64,000 nt of DNA from Pedobacter steynii (lineage in GTDB: Bacteria; Bacteroidota; Bacteroidia; Sphingobacteriales; Sphingobacteriaceae). The translations under genes were made by a program, and so were the position numbers. Every line of letters begins with the position of its first letter. Position 1 is the first letter of the stretch. The stretch covers positions 124,001 through 188,000 of the forward strand of contig NZ_FNGY01000006.1 of the NCBI RefSeq assembly GCF_900103665.1, read 5' to 3'. The notes below the pieces were generated by a model, which had not been told where the DNA came from, made no database searches, and saw only the letters and a program-made list of their open reading frames with translations. Of this stretch, positions 52,639 to 62,549 are shown piece by piece.

Positions 52639-55389
52639 ATGATTCCCGGTATGAAATTATTTCGTAGCAAAAAGTTGCTTGTGATCCTTGTTATTTTCGG
52701 AGTTGTGGTGTTGGGTGCTTTCCTGATGCCTTCTTCAGATAAAGTGGATTTCAATACACAGATCAAACCTATTCTTAATAAGAAATGTATCTCCTGTCAT
52801 GGGGGAGTGAAAAAGCAAGGTGGTTTTAGTGTCTTGTTTCATGAAGAAGCATTGGCAGCGACTAAAAGCGGTAAACCTGCTATTATTCCCGGGGATCCCG
52901 ATGGGAGTGAAATGATCAAACGGTTACTCAGTAACGATCCGGAACTCAGAATGCCTTATCAGCATGAAGCCTTAAATGAAGAGGAAATAGATCTTTTCAA
53001 ACGCTGGATTAAGCAGGGTGCCAAATGGGGAGATCATTGGGCCTATCTTCCTGTAAAAGAAGTGGAAATTCCTGATGTATCGGAAGACTGGGTAAAGAAT
53101 GACATCGATAAATTTATTTATGCAAAGCTGGAAGAGAAAAAAATGAAACCTTCGGCGGAAGCAGATAAAGCTACTTTATTAAGAAGGGTAAGTCTTGACC
53201 TGATTGGATTGGCTCCTTCAGATCAGGTGATGCGCCAGTATCTCAATAGTAAGGACAACGATAAAGCTTATGAAGCACTGGTCGACTCGCTAATGGCTTC
53301 CCCTCGTTTTGGGGAGAAATGGGCTTCTATGTGGTTGGACGTCGCAAGATATGCAGATACTAAAGGTTATGAATCTGATGGTGGCAGGGAGGTTTGGAAG
53401 TATCGTGACTGGGTGATCAGAGCATTTAATGAGGATAAACCCTATAATCAGTTTATTACCGATCAGATCGCAGGAGATTTCTATGTTAACCCCACAGATG
53501 AGCAATATATCGCCACTGCGTTCCACAGAAATACGATGACCAATGACGAGGGGGGAACGAACAACGAAGAGTTTCGCGTTTCTGCGGTATTGGATCGTGT
53601 GAATACGACCTGGGAAGGTTTATTGAGTACCACCTTTGCCTGTGTACAATGCCATAGTCACCCTTACGATCCATTTAAGCACGATGAGTTCTATAAGTTT
53701 ATGGCCTATTTCAACAATACAAGGGATGAAGACCTGCAATCCGAGTACCCGTTATTGAGACAATATGATGATTCCTTACAAAGAAAGCTGACCGGCTTAA
53801 CCTCCTGGTTAAAGCAAAATGCTGGACAGGAAAAGGCAGCTGAAATTTATAAATTTCTTAAAACGGGGCAGCCCAGCATCAATTCAACGACTACAGACAG
53901 CCTGAAGAATGCCGTTATCGGCAATAATAATATCGCTTTGTTTTTTAAGAACAATGCACAGGCGCGAATCTCAGCTGTAGATTTGAAGGGGGTAAAACAA
54001 ATGATTTACCGCTATTCCTCGAATGCGCCGGGAGGAAGTATGCAACTGCGTATGGACCATCCTAACGGACCAGTGATCGCTTCATGGAAGGTTCCTCCGG
54101 GAGATAAATATCAAAATTTAGAGGTAGAGATCAAACCTCAAACGGGGATTCATGATGTTTACCTGAGTTATCAGAATCCGGGGATAAAAAACAAAGACCA
54201 GTTTGCGGTATACTTCGATTGGTTTTATTTCTCTGATTCCTTTCCTGGTAAGACTAAACCGGGTTATGCGGAAAACAAAGCAGCTTTCTGGACTTTATTG
54301 AATTCAAATCCTTCTTCTATTCCGGTTATGGTAGAAAATCCAGCGAACCGTCAACGAAAAAGTTATGTGTTTGAAAGGGGCGCCTGGATCACGAAGGGAA
54401 AAGAAGTACAGGTTGGTGTGCCGAAAACACTGGGTTATGCCATGCCTGAAAATGCACCTAAAAACAGGATGGGCCTGGCGATGTGGTTAACGGATTCCAG
54501 AAATCCCTTGCTTTCACGGACGATGGTAAACCGACTTTGGGAACAGTTGTTCGGAACCGGAATTGTAGAGACGCTGGAGGACATGGGAACCCAGGGAATG
54601 TCGCCAACACATAAAGAATTACTGGATCATTTGTCGTGGGAGCTAATGCATAAGTATAAATGGAGTGTGAAAGCACTGCTGAAGGAAATGGTAATGAGTG
54701 CGACTTACAGGCAGGATTCCAGACTTTCGGAAGCGGTCAAAGAAAAAGATTTATTTAACCATTATTACGCAAGAGGTCCACGTACCCGATTAAGTGCAGA
54801 ACAGTTAAGAGACCAGCATTTAATGGCCAGTGGCGTGCTGAGTACCAAAATGTACGGACATGGGGTGATGCCATGGCAGCCTGAAGGAATCTGGAACTCG
54901 CCTTACAATGGTGCCAAATGGGAAAATTCCAAAGGCGAAGATCAGTACCGCAGAGCGATTTATACCTATTGGAAAAGATCGGCTCCTTATCCTTCGATGA
55001 TTGCATTTGATGGTGCACAAAGGGTGGTTTGCAGCCCGAGAAGAATCCGTACGAATACGCCACTACAGGCCTTAGTGACCTTGAATGACGAGGCTTATAT
55101 AGAAATGGCACGTCATTTTGCAAAGCGGATGGAGCTGGAAGGTGGTAAAGATATCGGGCAAAGGATCAGTAAAGGCTATCAATGGGTGATGTATCGCCCC
55201 ATTGCTGGGCCTAAACTCCGGATTCTGGATAAACTGTATTTGCAGGCCTTCAATGATTATAAAAAAAATCCTGCAAAGATGGGAGAGATCCTTGGCGCAG
55301 GGGATAAAGATAAAAATCCGGAAAAAGCCGCATTGGTAATTGTAGCCAATGCCATGCTTAACCTGGATGAAGTAGTGACCAAAAATTAA
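52639..55389 (+). CDS. DUF1549/DUF1553 protein with Planctomycete-type cytochrome c domain
   Basis: 916 residues. A membrane anchor at about 10-30 is followed by a PSCyt1-type heme domain with CISCH at Cys50/Cys53/His54. The DUF1549 domain follows at roughly 130-340 (DVARYADTKGYESDGGREVWKYRDWVIRAF), then a ligand-binding-like insert near 440-530, and DUF1553 at about 610-880 (NRLWEQLFGTGIVETLEDMGTQGMSPTHKELLDHL). Such proteins are abundant in Planctomycetes, where genes of DUF1501 type commonly sit beside them, as here. Function is undescribed; a heme-linked periplasmic role is inferred. Confidence 0.85.
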   Translation: MIPGMKLFRSKKLLVILVIFGVVVLGAFLMPSSDKVDFNTQIKPILNKKCISCHGGVKKQGGFSVLFHEEALAATKSGKPAIIPGDPDGSEMIKRLLSNDPELRMPYQHEALNEEEIDLFKRWIKQGAKWGDHWAYLPVKEVEIPDVSEDWVKNDIDKFIYAKLEEKKMKPSAEADKATLLRRVSLDLIGLAPSDQVMRQYLNSKDNDKAYEALVDSLMASPRFGEKWASMWLDVARYADTKGYESDGGREVWKYRDWVIRAFNEDKPYNQFITDQIAGDFYVNPTDEQYIATAFHRNTMTNDEGGTNNEEFRVSAVLDRVNTTWEGLLSTTFACVQCHSHPYDPFKHDEFYKFMAYFNNTRDEDLQSEYPLLRQYDDSLQRKLTGLTSWLKQNAGQEKAAEIYKFLKTGQPSINSTTTDSLKNAVIGNNNIALFFKNNAQARISAVDLKGVKQMIYRYSSNAPGGSMQLRMDHPNGPVIASWKVPPGDKYQNLEVEIKPQTGIHDVYLSYQNPGIKNKDQFAVYFDWFYFSDSFPGKTKPGYAENKAAFWTLLNSNPSSIPVMVENPANRQRKSYVFERGAWITKGKEVQVGVPKTLGYAMPENAPKNRMGLAMWLTDSRNPLLSRTMVNRLWEQLFGTGIVETLEDMGTQGMSPTHKELLDHLSWELMHKYKWSVKALLKEMVMSATYRQDSRLSEAVKEKDLFNHYYARGPRTRLSAEQLRDQHLMASGVLSTKMYGHGVMPWQPEGIWNSPYNGAKWENSKGEDQYRRAIYTYWKRSAPYPSMIAFDGAQRVVCSPRRIRTNTPLQALVTLNDEAYIEMARHFAKRMELEGGKDIGQRISKGYQWVMYRPIAGPKLRILDKLYLQAFNDYKKNPAKMGEILGAGDKDKNPEKAALVIVANAMLNLDEVVTKN

Positions 55390-55397
55390 TTACCGTC

Positions 55398-56906
55398 ATG
55401 ACAAGAGATGAATTAAATGCACACCGCCTCATAAAAGAAGCAAAGGAAACAGAATTGAGGTCTTTTACCCGCCGGCATTTTCTAAAAGAAAGTGCGATGG
55501 GTCTGGGTGCCATTGCAATGGGGTCCCTATTGGGAAGCTGTAACTTTGGCGCTAAAACCAACAATCCGGTTTTATATGATCCCGCTCATCCTTTATTGCC
55601 GAAATCACCGCCGTACTTTGGAAAAGCCAAAAGCGTGATCTATCTGCATATGGCAGGAGCGCCTTCTCAACTGGAGCTCTTCGACTATAAACCGGAGCTG
55701 ATGAAAATGGATGGACAGGATTGTCCGCCTTCCCTTCTGGCAGGGAAAAAGTTTGCGTTTATCACCGGGGTACCTAAAATGCTGGGCGCACAGGCACAAT
55801 TCGCACAGCATGGACAGAGCCGTGCCTGGGTGAGCGACAATATGCCTCATTTCTCGACGATGGTTGATGAAGTGAGCTTTCTGAAAGCAGTGAGTACCGA
55901 TCAGTTTAACCATGCACCGGCACAACTGCTGATTCATACGGGAAGTCCTCGTTTGGGCAGACCAAGTATCGGAAGCTGGGCAACCTATGGATTGGGAACC
56001 GAAAATCAAAACCTGCCGGGTTATGTGGTACTTACAAGTGGGGGAAGTTTCCCCGATGCAGGGAAAAGTATTTGGGGGAGTGGATTTCTGCCTTCTGTTT
56101 ATCAGGGCGTTCAATGCAGAAGCGAAGGAGATCCGGTCTTGTTTATCAAGGATCCTCATGGGATGAGCCGTGATCTGCGTAAAGCATCGATCGATGCCAT
56201 CAATGCTTCTAACGAACTGGAATATGCAAATTATAATGATCCGGAAATTCTTTCCAGGATTTCACAATATGAGATGGCTTACCGAATGCAAATTTCCGCA
56301 CCGGAAGTCATGAATATCAATGATGAGCCTGCTTATATTCATGAAATGTATGGTACACAACCAGGGAAATCTTCTTTTGCCAACAATGTATTGCTGGCCC
56401 GAAAGCTGGTGGAGAAAGGAGTACGGTTTGTTCAGCTCTTTGACTGGGGATGGGATGCGCATGGAGACGGACCGAATAATTCACTGAATATCGGTCTGAA
56501 GAATAAATGCAGAAGTACAGATAAACCAATCACAGCGCTATTGCTGGACCTGAAACAAAGAGGGTTACTGGACGAAACCCTTGTGGTTTGGGGAGGCGAA
56601 TTCGGCCGCACGCCAATGATGGAGAACAGAAATGGAATTCAGAATCCCTATAATGGAAGAGATCATCATACGGAAGCATTCACGATGTGGATGGCTGGTG
56701 GTGGAATCAAGAAGGGCTATACACATGGCGAGACGGATGAAATCGGATATAGCGCAGTAAGTGGAAAAGTAGATCCTTTTGATATTCAGGCTACCATACT
56801 TAACCAGCTCGGATTTAATCATGAGCAATTTACCTATCCTTTCCAGGGCAGGCCATTCCGTTTAACGGATGTGTCAGGAAAGGTAATCCAGGATATCGTT
56901 GCCTAA
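55398..56906 (+). CDS. DUF1501 protein, Tat-exported, alkaline-phosphatase-like fold
   Basis: 502 residues. The N-terminus carries a twin-arginine-like signal SFTRRHFLK at 22-30, followed by a hydrophobic stretch and a possible lipoprotein Cys (LLGSC-NFG). The body is the DUF1501 family, with YLHMAGAPSQLELFDYKPEL, GWDAHGDGPNN and VWGGEFGRTPMMENRNG, metal-binding-like motifs shared with the alkaline phosphatase/sulfatase superfamily. Reaction unknown. It starts nine bases after the DUF1549 gene and probably forms a pair with it. Confidence 0.85.
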   Translation: MTRDELNAHRLIKEAKETELRSFTRRHFLKESAMGLGAIAMGSLLGSCNFGAKTNNPVLYDPAHPLLPKSPPYFGKAKSVIYLHMAGAPSQLELFDYKPELMKMDGQDCPPSLLAGKKFAFITGVPKMLGAQAQFAQHGQSRAWVSDNMPHFSTMVDEVSFLKAVSTDQFNHAPAQLLIHTGSPRLGRPSIGSWATYGLGTENQNLPGYVVLTSGGSFPDAGKSIWGSGFLPSVYQGVQCRSEGDPVLFIKDPHGMSRDLRKASIDAINASNELEYANYNDPEILSRISQYEMAYRMQISAPEVMNINDEPAYIHEMYGTQPGKSSFANNVLLARKLVEKGVRFVQLFDWGWDAHGDGPNNSLNIGLKNKCRSTDKPITALLLDLKQRGLLDETLVVWGGEFGRTPMMENRNGIQNPYNGRDHHTEAFTMWMAGGGIKKGYTHGETDEIGYSAVSGKVDPFDIQATILNQLGFNHEQFTYPFQGRPFRLTDVSGKVIQDIVA

Positions 56907-56937
56907 TTTAAAATTAACCAAACAACCACTGAAACGA

Positions 56938-57870
56938 ATGCACCAAAACCGACGGAATTTTATTAAAACTACTGCCACCGCTACTGCTGCGGGACTATTT
57001 GCGCCCTTAACGGAGTTGGTCGCGAAGGAAACAATTGGTATTAAAGCTGCTGCAGGCTATGAATTGCTGTTTATGGCGACCGACTGGGGATTTAACGGTA
57101 CGATAGATGAATTTTGCGCAGCAGCGAAAAAAGATGGATATGAAGGAATTGAGTTGTGGTGGGCGGTAGACAATCCTGCTGCTCAGCAATCATTATACGA
57201 TGCTTTAAAAAAGCATCAGCTACAGGTCGGCTTTCTTTGCGGTGCTGGTCAGCCCAAAGCAAAGCCTCACCTGGAAACATTTATGAAAAACCTGGATGCG
57301 GCATTAAATAGCGTTCAGAAACCATTATACATCAACTGCCATTCGGGAAAAGACTATTTTACTTATGAGGAAAATAAGGCGCTGATTGATTATACGACTA
57401 AAAAATCTAAAGAAACCGGAATTCCGGTTTACCATGAAACCCACCGCGGGCGGATGTTGTACTCGGCACCGGTAGCCCGTCAGTTTATTGAGAAAAATCC
57501 GGAGCTGCGCCTCACCCTGGATATTTCTCACTGGTGTAATGTCCATGAAAGCTTACTGGCAGATCAGCAGGAAACAATTGATCTGGCACTGGAACGGGTT
57601 TCTCATATTCACTCCAGAGTTGGACATCCCCAGGGGCCTCAGGTCAATGATCCAAGGGCACCGGAATGGGAGCATGCCTTAAAAGCCCATCTGGGCTGGT
57701 GGGATAAAGTCATCGCCCGTAAAAAGAAAAATGGGGAGCGAATGACGATCTTAACAGAATTCGGTCCACCTGATTATATGCCGACTCTGCCGTACACCCG
57801 TCAGCCTGTTGCTGATCAGTGGGCAATAAATGTATATATGATGAACCTATTGCGTAAGCGTTATCAATAA
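56938..57870 (+). CDS. Tat-exported sugar phosphate isomerase/epimerase-like TIM barrel
   Basis: 310 residues of the xylose-isomerase-like AP endonuclease 2 superfamily. The ATG at 56938 gives MHQNRRNFIK, a twin-arginine signal; the in-frame TTG at 56899 would hide it. The barrel contains DGYEGIELWW, the metal-binding candidates in VYHETHRGRM, LRLTLDISHWCNVHE and HIHSRVGHPQGPQ. Export through Tat is unusual for a sugar isomerase and suggests a periplasmic sugar-modifying step. It follows DUF1501 by 31 bases. Confidence 0.8.
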   Translation: MHQNRRNFIKTTATATAAGLFAPLTELVAKETIGIKAAAGYELLFMATDWGFNGTIDEFCAAAKKDGYEGIELWWAVDNPAAQQSLYDALKKHQLQVGFLCGAGQPKAKPHLETFMKNLDAALNSVQKPLYINCHSGKDYFTYEENKALIDYTTKKSKETGIPVYHETHRGRMLYSAPVARQFIEKNPELRLTLDISHWCNVHESLLADQQETIDLALERVSHIHSRVGHPQGPQVNDPRAPEWEHALKAHLGWWDKVIARKKKNGERMTILTEFGPPDYMPTLPYTRQPVADQWAINVYMMNLLRKRYQ

Positions 57871-57882
57871 TTTGAGGCCAGA

Positions 57883-59295
57883 ATGATGCTTTTATCTATA
57901 TCAGACCTCATTGGGAGGTTTCACCCTATATTGGTACATCTTCCGATAGGAATTTTACTGTTGGGCTGTTTATTTCAGCTGATCAGCAGGTACCCTAAAT
58001 TTTCCGGATTAAAGCCGGCGATTCCGCTGACTTATCTCTTTGGTTTCCTTGGAGCAGTATGTTCTTGCATAAGCGGCTACCTTTTGTCTCAGAGTGGCGA
58101 TTATGATGCCGGTCTTGTTGATGTACACCAATGGCTGGGGATAGGCACTGCTGCCTTTTCTTTGGTTTCCTATGTGATGATTCAGAAAGCTGCCCGGGAG
58201 TTGTTCTTAAATGTGACCGCTGCGGGATTGCTCATGCTGATTACGTTAACAGGACACTATGGTGGCTCTTTAACACATGGATCTGATTACCTGACTTCCG
58301 CATTGACGGATGGCCCTGAAAAAGGTGCTTCTCCAATTCCTCCGGTTGCAAATGTCCAGCAGGCGATGGTATACACCCATATGGTACAGCCACTATTGAA
58401 GAATCGCTGTTACAGTTGTCATGGTGCGGAAAAACAAAAAGGAAAGCTTCGTCTGGATAGTAAGGAATTTATGTTGAAAGGGGGAGAAGAGGGAAAGGCA
58501 TTGATTCCTGGAAGTCCTGAAGAAAGTGCCCTGATCAAAAGGTTACTGCTACCGATCAGTAATGAAGATCACATGCCCCCAAAAGAGAAACCTCAGCTTT
58601 CTGCGCAGGAACTCGCTTTATTGGAGTGGTGGATCAAAGAAGGTGCTGATCTAAACAAAAAAGTGCAGGACCTTAAACAAACGGAAAAAATTAAACCGGT
58701 ATTGCTTAGCTTTCAGACCGGTGCAAAAAAGGAAGCGGACAAGGTTTTAGAAGTTCCTGTAAAAGAGGTTGGCAAAGCAGACGCTAAAGTTATTGCAGAT
58801 TTGAAAGCGGCAGGGGTGGTAGTGATCCCGGTAATCAGCAACAGCAACTATTTATCGGTGAGTTTTGTGACCGCCAAGCCATCCGCCAATACATTAACGC
58901 TTTTGAAATCTTTGAATGAGCAACTGATCTGGCTGAATCTGGCAAATACAGATCTTGGTGATAAAGGCATGGAAATTATCGCAGGCTTGAAAAATCTGGT
59001 CCGCATTAATTTAACGAAAACACAGGTTACAGACCAGGGGTTGGTAAAATTGAAAAGTATAAATACGTTACAATATTTAAATCTGACGGGTACAAAAATA
59101 ACTGGAAAAGGCCTGCTTACCCTGAAAGGCTTAAAGGAAATCCAGCAGATTTATTTGTATCAATCGGCGGTAAATAAGACAGAAGAACAGGTATTAAAGA
59201 AAGAATTCCCGAAAGTTATTCTTGATTTTGGCGGATATCTGGTCCCGACAACGGCGAAGGATACTACTGAAGTAAAGCCAGCTACGGCTTCTTGA
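57883..59295 (+). CDS. DUF2231-cytochrome c-LRR fusion protein
   Basis: 470 residues with three parts. Residues 1-130 are a DUF2231-like four-helix membrane domain with HPILVHLPIG and further histidines in helices (His82, His125), possibly binding heme b. Residues ~155-265 are a Planctomycete-type cytochrome c with CYSCH at 176-180 and HMPPKEKP supplying a methionine. Residues ~320-450 are leucine-rich repeats (LIWLNLANTDLGDKGMEIIAGLKNLVRINLTKT). It resembles a membrane electron-transfer protein with a binding scaffold. It is 13 bases after the isomerase-like gene. Confidence 0.8.
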   Translation: MMLLSISDLIGRFHPILVHLPIGILLLGCLFQLISRYPKFSGLKPAIPLTYLFGFLGAVCSCISGYLLSQSGDYDAGLVDVHQWLGIGTAAFSLVSYVMIQKAARELFLNVTAAGLLMLITLTGHYGGSLTHGSDYLTSALTDGPEKGASPIPPVANVQQAMVYTHMVQPLLKNRCYSCHGAEKQKGKLRLDSKEFMLKGGEEGKALIPGSPEESALIKRLLLPISNEDHMPPKEKPQLSAQELALLEWWIKEGADLNKKVQDLKQTEKIKPVLLSFQTGAKKEADKVLEVPVKEVGKADAKVIADLKAAGVVVIPVISNSNYLSVSFVTAKPSANTLTLLKSLNEQLIWLNLANTDLGDKGMEIIAGLKNLVRINLTKTQVTDQGLVKLKSINTLQYLNLTGTKITGKGLLTLKGLKEIQQIYLYQSAVNKTEEQVLKKEFPKVILDFGGYLVPTTAKDTTEVKPATAS

Positions 59296-59490
59296 TCGTA
59301 ATCCTGATTTTTTCTACGCTGCCGAAATTTTGTAAATTGATTCAGCTGACATCGGTAAAGAATCTTAGGTGGGTTTCGTACAGGGTAATCCGTACTAAAA
59401 TAAACAGACAAAAATATGGGTTATTAGCACCATATGAAAATGGAATCACTATTTTAGAAATGGAATACCATTCCTAAACCCATTTTATAA

Positions 59491-60732
59491 ATGACCACGC
59501 TAACCAAAGAAAAAAGTGCATTGGCATATTTGCTGAGTGCACCTGTTATTGTAGCTTCCCTGGGCTATTTTGTCGACATCTATGACCTCCTTTTATTCGG
59601 AATTGTGCGGATCCCCAGTCTAACGGAATTGGGCCTCGATGAAGCAGCCCGTTCGATTGAAGGCGCAAGTATTCTCAACTGGCAAATGACGGGTTTATTA
59701 CTTGGAGGTGTGCTATGGGGAGTGCTGGGAGATAAGAAAGGGCGGCTCTCCGTACTTTTTGGCTCAATCATTACCTATTCCATTGCAAACTTTGCCTGCG
59801 GTTTTGTACATGATGTTTTTATCTATAAAATTTTACGCTTTATTGCCGGAGTTGGTCTGGCGGGAGAGCTTGGCGCAGGAATCACCCTGGTTTCCGAGAG
59901 CCTTCCAAAACGTCTAAGGGCATTGGGGACTTCCCTGGTTGCAGGTGTAGGCGTACTGGGAGCAGTAGTAGGTTATTTCACGGTTGAATTATTTAGCTGG
60001 AGAAATGCTTATTTTATCGGGGGCGGAATGGGAATTCTGCTGTTATTTTTAAGGATTGGTGTGTTTGAATCAGGCATGTTCCATGCGATGAAAGCAAAAG
60101 AGCAATTGAGTAAAGGGAATTTTCTTTCGTTTTTTACCAAGAAGAGCAGATTGATTTTATACCTGAAATGTATTGGTGTTGGTCTCCCTACCTGGTTTGT
60201 AATCGGAATTTTGGCCACATTTAGTAATGAGATCGGAAAAGCATTACACATTTCTGAAGCAATAAAGCCGGGATTAGCGGTGATGTGGTGTTATGTTGGC
60301 CTTGCAGCCGGCGATTTGGTGAGCGGCCTGTTGAGCTATTGGCTGGAATCGCGCCGTAAGGCAGTGGCCTTTCTGATGTTATTCGCAGCCATCGGAACGG
60401 TATTGTTTCTGTTTGGTGGAATAGAAACGTCCCGGGGTTTATACCTGATGTGTCTTTGGACCGGTTTCGGAATTGGATATTGGGCAATGTTTGTCACCAT
60501 TGGCGCAGAACAGTTCGGTACCAATGTGCGTGCTACAGCTGCAACTACGATCCCAAACATGGTAAGGGGGACTGTGGTTCTAATGACTACGTTTTATACC
60601 TTTTTAAAACCACAGGTGATGGAATTATATGCCGCAGGAATCGTCGGGCTCATCTGTTTTGCAATCGGATTTTATTGTATTAAAACCATTCCGGAAACCC
60701 ATCATAAAGACCTGGACTTTGTAGAAGATTAA
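59491..60732 (+). CDS. MFS transporter
   Basis: 413 residues with twelve predicted helices, major facilitator superfamily. Family features are FVDIYDLLLFGIVRIPSL near helix 1, the loop motif GVLWGVLGDKKGRLSVLFGS between helices 2 and 3, and GLAGELGAGITLVSESLPKRLRALGTSLVAGVGVLGAVVGYF, the segment around helices 4-5 typical of sugar and aromatic acid symporters. Substrate is not known. It follows the DUF2231 fusion after 195 bases and may import a product made by the module. The 195-base gap carries short inverted repeats but no promoter I can name. Confidence 0.85.
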   Translation: MTTLTKEKSALAYLLSAPVIVASLGYFVDIYDLLLFGIVRIPSLTELGLDEAARSIEGASILNWQMTGLLLGGVLWGVLGDKKGRLSVLFGSIITYSIANFACGFVHDVFIYKILRFIAGVGLAGELGAGITLVSESLPKRLRALGTSLVAGVGVLGAVVGYFTVELFSWRNAYFIGGGMGILLLFLRIGVFESGMFHAMKAKEQLSKGNFLSFFTKKSRLILYLKCIGVGLPTWFVIGILATFSNEIGKALHISEAIKPGLAVMWCYVGLAAGDLVSGLLSYWLESRRKAVAFLMLFAAIGTVLFLFGGIETSRGLYLMCLWTGFGIGYWAMFVTIGAEQFGTNVRATAATTIPNMVRGTVVLMTTFYTFLKPQVMELYAAGIVGLICFAIGFYCIKTIPETHHKDLDFVED

Positions 60733-60748
60733 CTTTTTTGTGCTTTAA

Positions 60749-60777
60749 AAAAAACATCCGGTTATAAAACCGGATGT
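60749..60777 (-). terminator. Intrinsic terminator for the GH29 gene
   Basis: ACATCCGGTT (60754-60763) pairs with AACCGGATGT (60768-60777). On the minus strand a T run follows. The GH29 stop (60762-60764) lies within the hairpin. Confidence 0.85.
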
Positions 60778-62549
60778 AAGATGACTGACTTCAGTTTGAA
60801 GAGTTCCTTTGCATTGGTTTCTGGTCGTAGTTTTATGGTGTATAGGCCAGCTTTGGGTACAGAAATGATGGCTACAGGGTGTTTAATGAATAACAATGGT
60901 TTTCCTGAATTGAATTCTGAAGTCCTCAGTGTTTGAAATTTGTAGGCCTTACCTTCAAATTCCAAAATTCCTTCCTGTTTTGCATTTTCTTCGGGGCATG
61001 AATATTCTAAAAGTATTTTATAGTCGCCGGCCGCTGTAATGTTAAACTTAAATTCAACCTGGTCATCGGGCTTAACCATATTCAGAATGCAGGGAGTGTG
61101 TTTCCAATCTCCGAAATAATGACTGTAAGTCAGGGTTTCCAGTTTTGCTGCACCACTGGTTTTAGCATTAACGACTTCCAGCATGTTGGTGTCGTATTGA
61201 GGTGATGCGGTGGAGATATTGTTTAAATACCTATCCTGTAATGTGCCTGTATAGTTGATGGCGATGACGGTATTGTGTGGATCAGCAGAATGTGGCATAG
61301 CTACGATTAAGGTCTGATCTTTTAGGGAGTATTTTAAAGCGGTTTTATCAGTTAAGCGGTAAACTTTAGTAATGTTGCTATTTACGCCTGGGACGACTAT
61401 TTTTCCGTCTTTAGGTGGATTCAGGACATGAAGAAACAGCTTCCCTGGTTTGGAGGTTGTGACACCCCAGGGTTGCGCAGGAATAAGTCCATAAGTGCTT
61501 TCATAAATACTTTCTCCGTTTACTTTCAACCAGAGGCCGGTTGCTCTGAGAAATTTCTCAGAATAATAAGGGATTTTTCCTTCTCCATCCGGTCCTACAT
61601 TGAGCATAAGATTACCACCTTTTGAGGCAACATTTGCGAGCAGGTGAATGATCTCTTCAGGTGATTTAAAATTCATATCATGACTGATGTATCCCCAGGA
61701 ATCATTATGGGTGTATATGGATTCCCATGCTCCTTTAATTGGAGTAGCAGGGACCTCCGAATCTCCAAAGGTCCTGTAGTCGCCAAGCCCTTGCCCAACA
61801 CGGCTGCTGAACAGACTTTTTGGTTGAAGTGCATGCATTTCATCTACGAGATCCTGAGTTTGTTGCTTGTTTAATCCTCCAGGCATGTCGAACCAAACAA
61901 TCCCCAGATTGCCATAATTGGTTAGTAATTCTTTCAGTTGTGGGATTGATTTTTCTTTGTAATATTTCAAATAGTCTTTATCGGCTTCCTTGAAATCCCA
62001 GTTGTTTCCCCCTCCGTTAGGTTCATGCCAGTCTAAAAACTGAGAATAATAGAAGCCGAACTGAATGCCTCTTTTTCTGGTGGCATCGGCGAGTGCTTTC
62101 ATTGGGTCTTTACCATAGGGAGAAGCTTTTACAATATTGAAATCACTGACTTTCGAGTCGTACATCGCAAATCCTTCATGATGTTTTGCAGTGATGACCA
62201 TATAACGGATGCCTGCATCTTTTGCCAGATCTGCCCATTCCTGAGCCTTGAATTTAACGGGGTTAAAGCTGGAAGCAACCTTTGCATATTCGGATGCAGG
62301 AATCTTAGCCTGGTTCATCAGCCATTCTCCGCTGCCATAGTAATCTTTATCTTTCCATACACCCGCAAGCTTTGAATACAGCCCCCAGTGAATAAACATC
62401 CCAAACTTCGCATTCTTAAACCAAACGGTATTCGGATTTTCTTTTTCACTTGCTTCTTTGTCCCATCTGTCAATATCTTGTGCAAATGAAAATCCAGAGG
62501 TTAGGAAGTATAAAAAGCTGCAGATAATGATTTTTTTGAGGTGGTTCAT
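60762..62549 (-). CDS. Alpha-L-fucosidase, glycoside hydrolase family 29
   Basis: 595 residues, exported. A signal peptide (MNHLKKIIICSFLYFLTSGFSFAQ) precedes the catalytic barrel, with FGMFIHWG at 49-56, AKHHEGFAMYDS at 121-132 and the nucleophile Asp221 in IVWFDMPGG. The C-terminal part (from about 390) is beta-rich and ends with a domain of carbohydrate-binding type. The enzyme removes alpha-L-fucose from glycans in the periplasm. It is convergent to the MFS gene of the Planctomycete-type module. Confidence 0.92.
   Translation of the reverse strand: MNHLKKIIICSFLYFLTSGFSFAQDIDRWDKEASEKENPNTVWFKNAKFGMFIHWGLYSKLAGVWKDKDYYGSGEWLMNQAKIPASEYAKVASSFNPVKFKAQEWADLAKDAGIRYMVITAKHHEGFAMYDSKVSDFNIVKASPYGKDPMKALADATRKRGIQFGFYYSQFLDWHEPNGGGNNWDFKEADKDYLKYYKEKSIPQLKELLTNYGNLGIVWFDMPGGLNKQQTQDLVDEMHALQPKSLFSSRVGQGLGDYRTFGDSEVPATPIKGAWESIYTHNDSWGYISHDMNFKSPEEIIHLLANVASKGGNLMLNVGPDGEGKIPYYSEKFLRATGLWLKVNGESIYESTYGLIPAQPWGVTTSKPGKLFLHVLNPPKDGKIVVPGVNSNITKVYRLTDKTALKYSLKDQTLIVAMPHSADPHNTVIAINYTGTLQDRYLNNISTASPQYDTNMLEVVNAKTSGAAKLETLTYSHYFGDWKHTPCILNMVKPDDQVEFKFNITAAGDYKILLEYSCPEENAKQEGILEFEGKAYKFQTLRTSEFNSGKPLLFIKHPVAIISVPKAGLYTIKLRPETNAKELFKLKSVILHPVL

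Noticed and set aside
59292..59477. 61-codon frame after the DUF2231 fusion gene
   Set aside because: It overlaps the stop of the preceding gene, has noise-like composition and no start signal. The gap holds short imperfect palindromes only.
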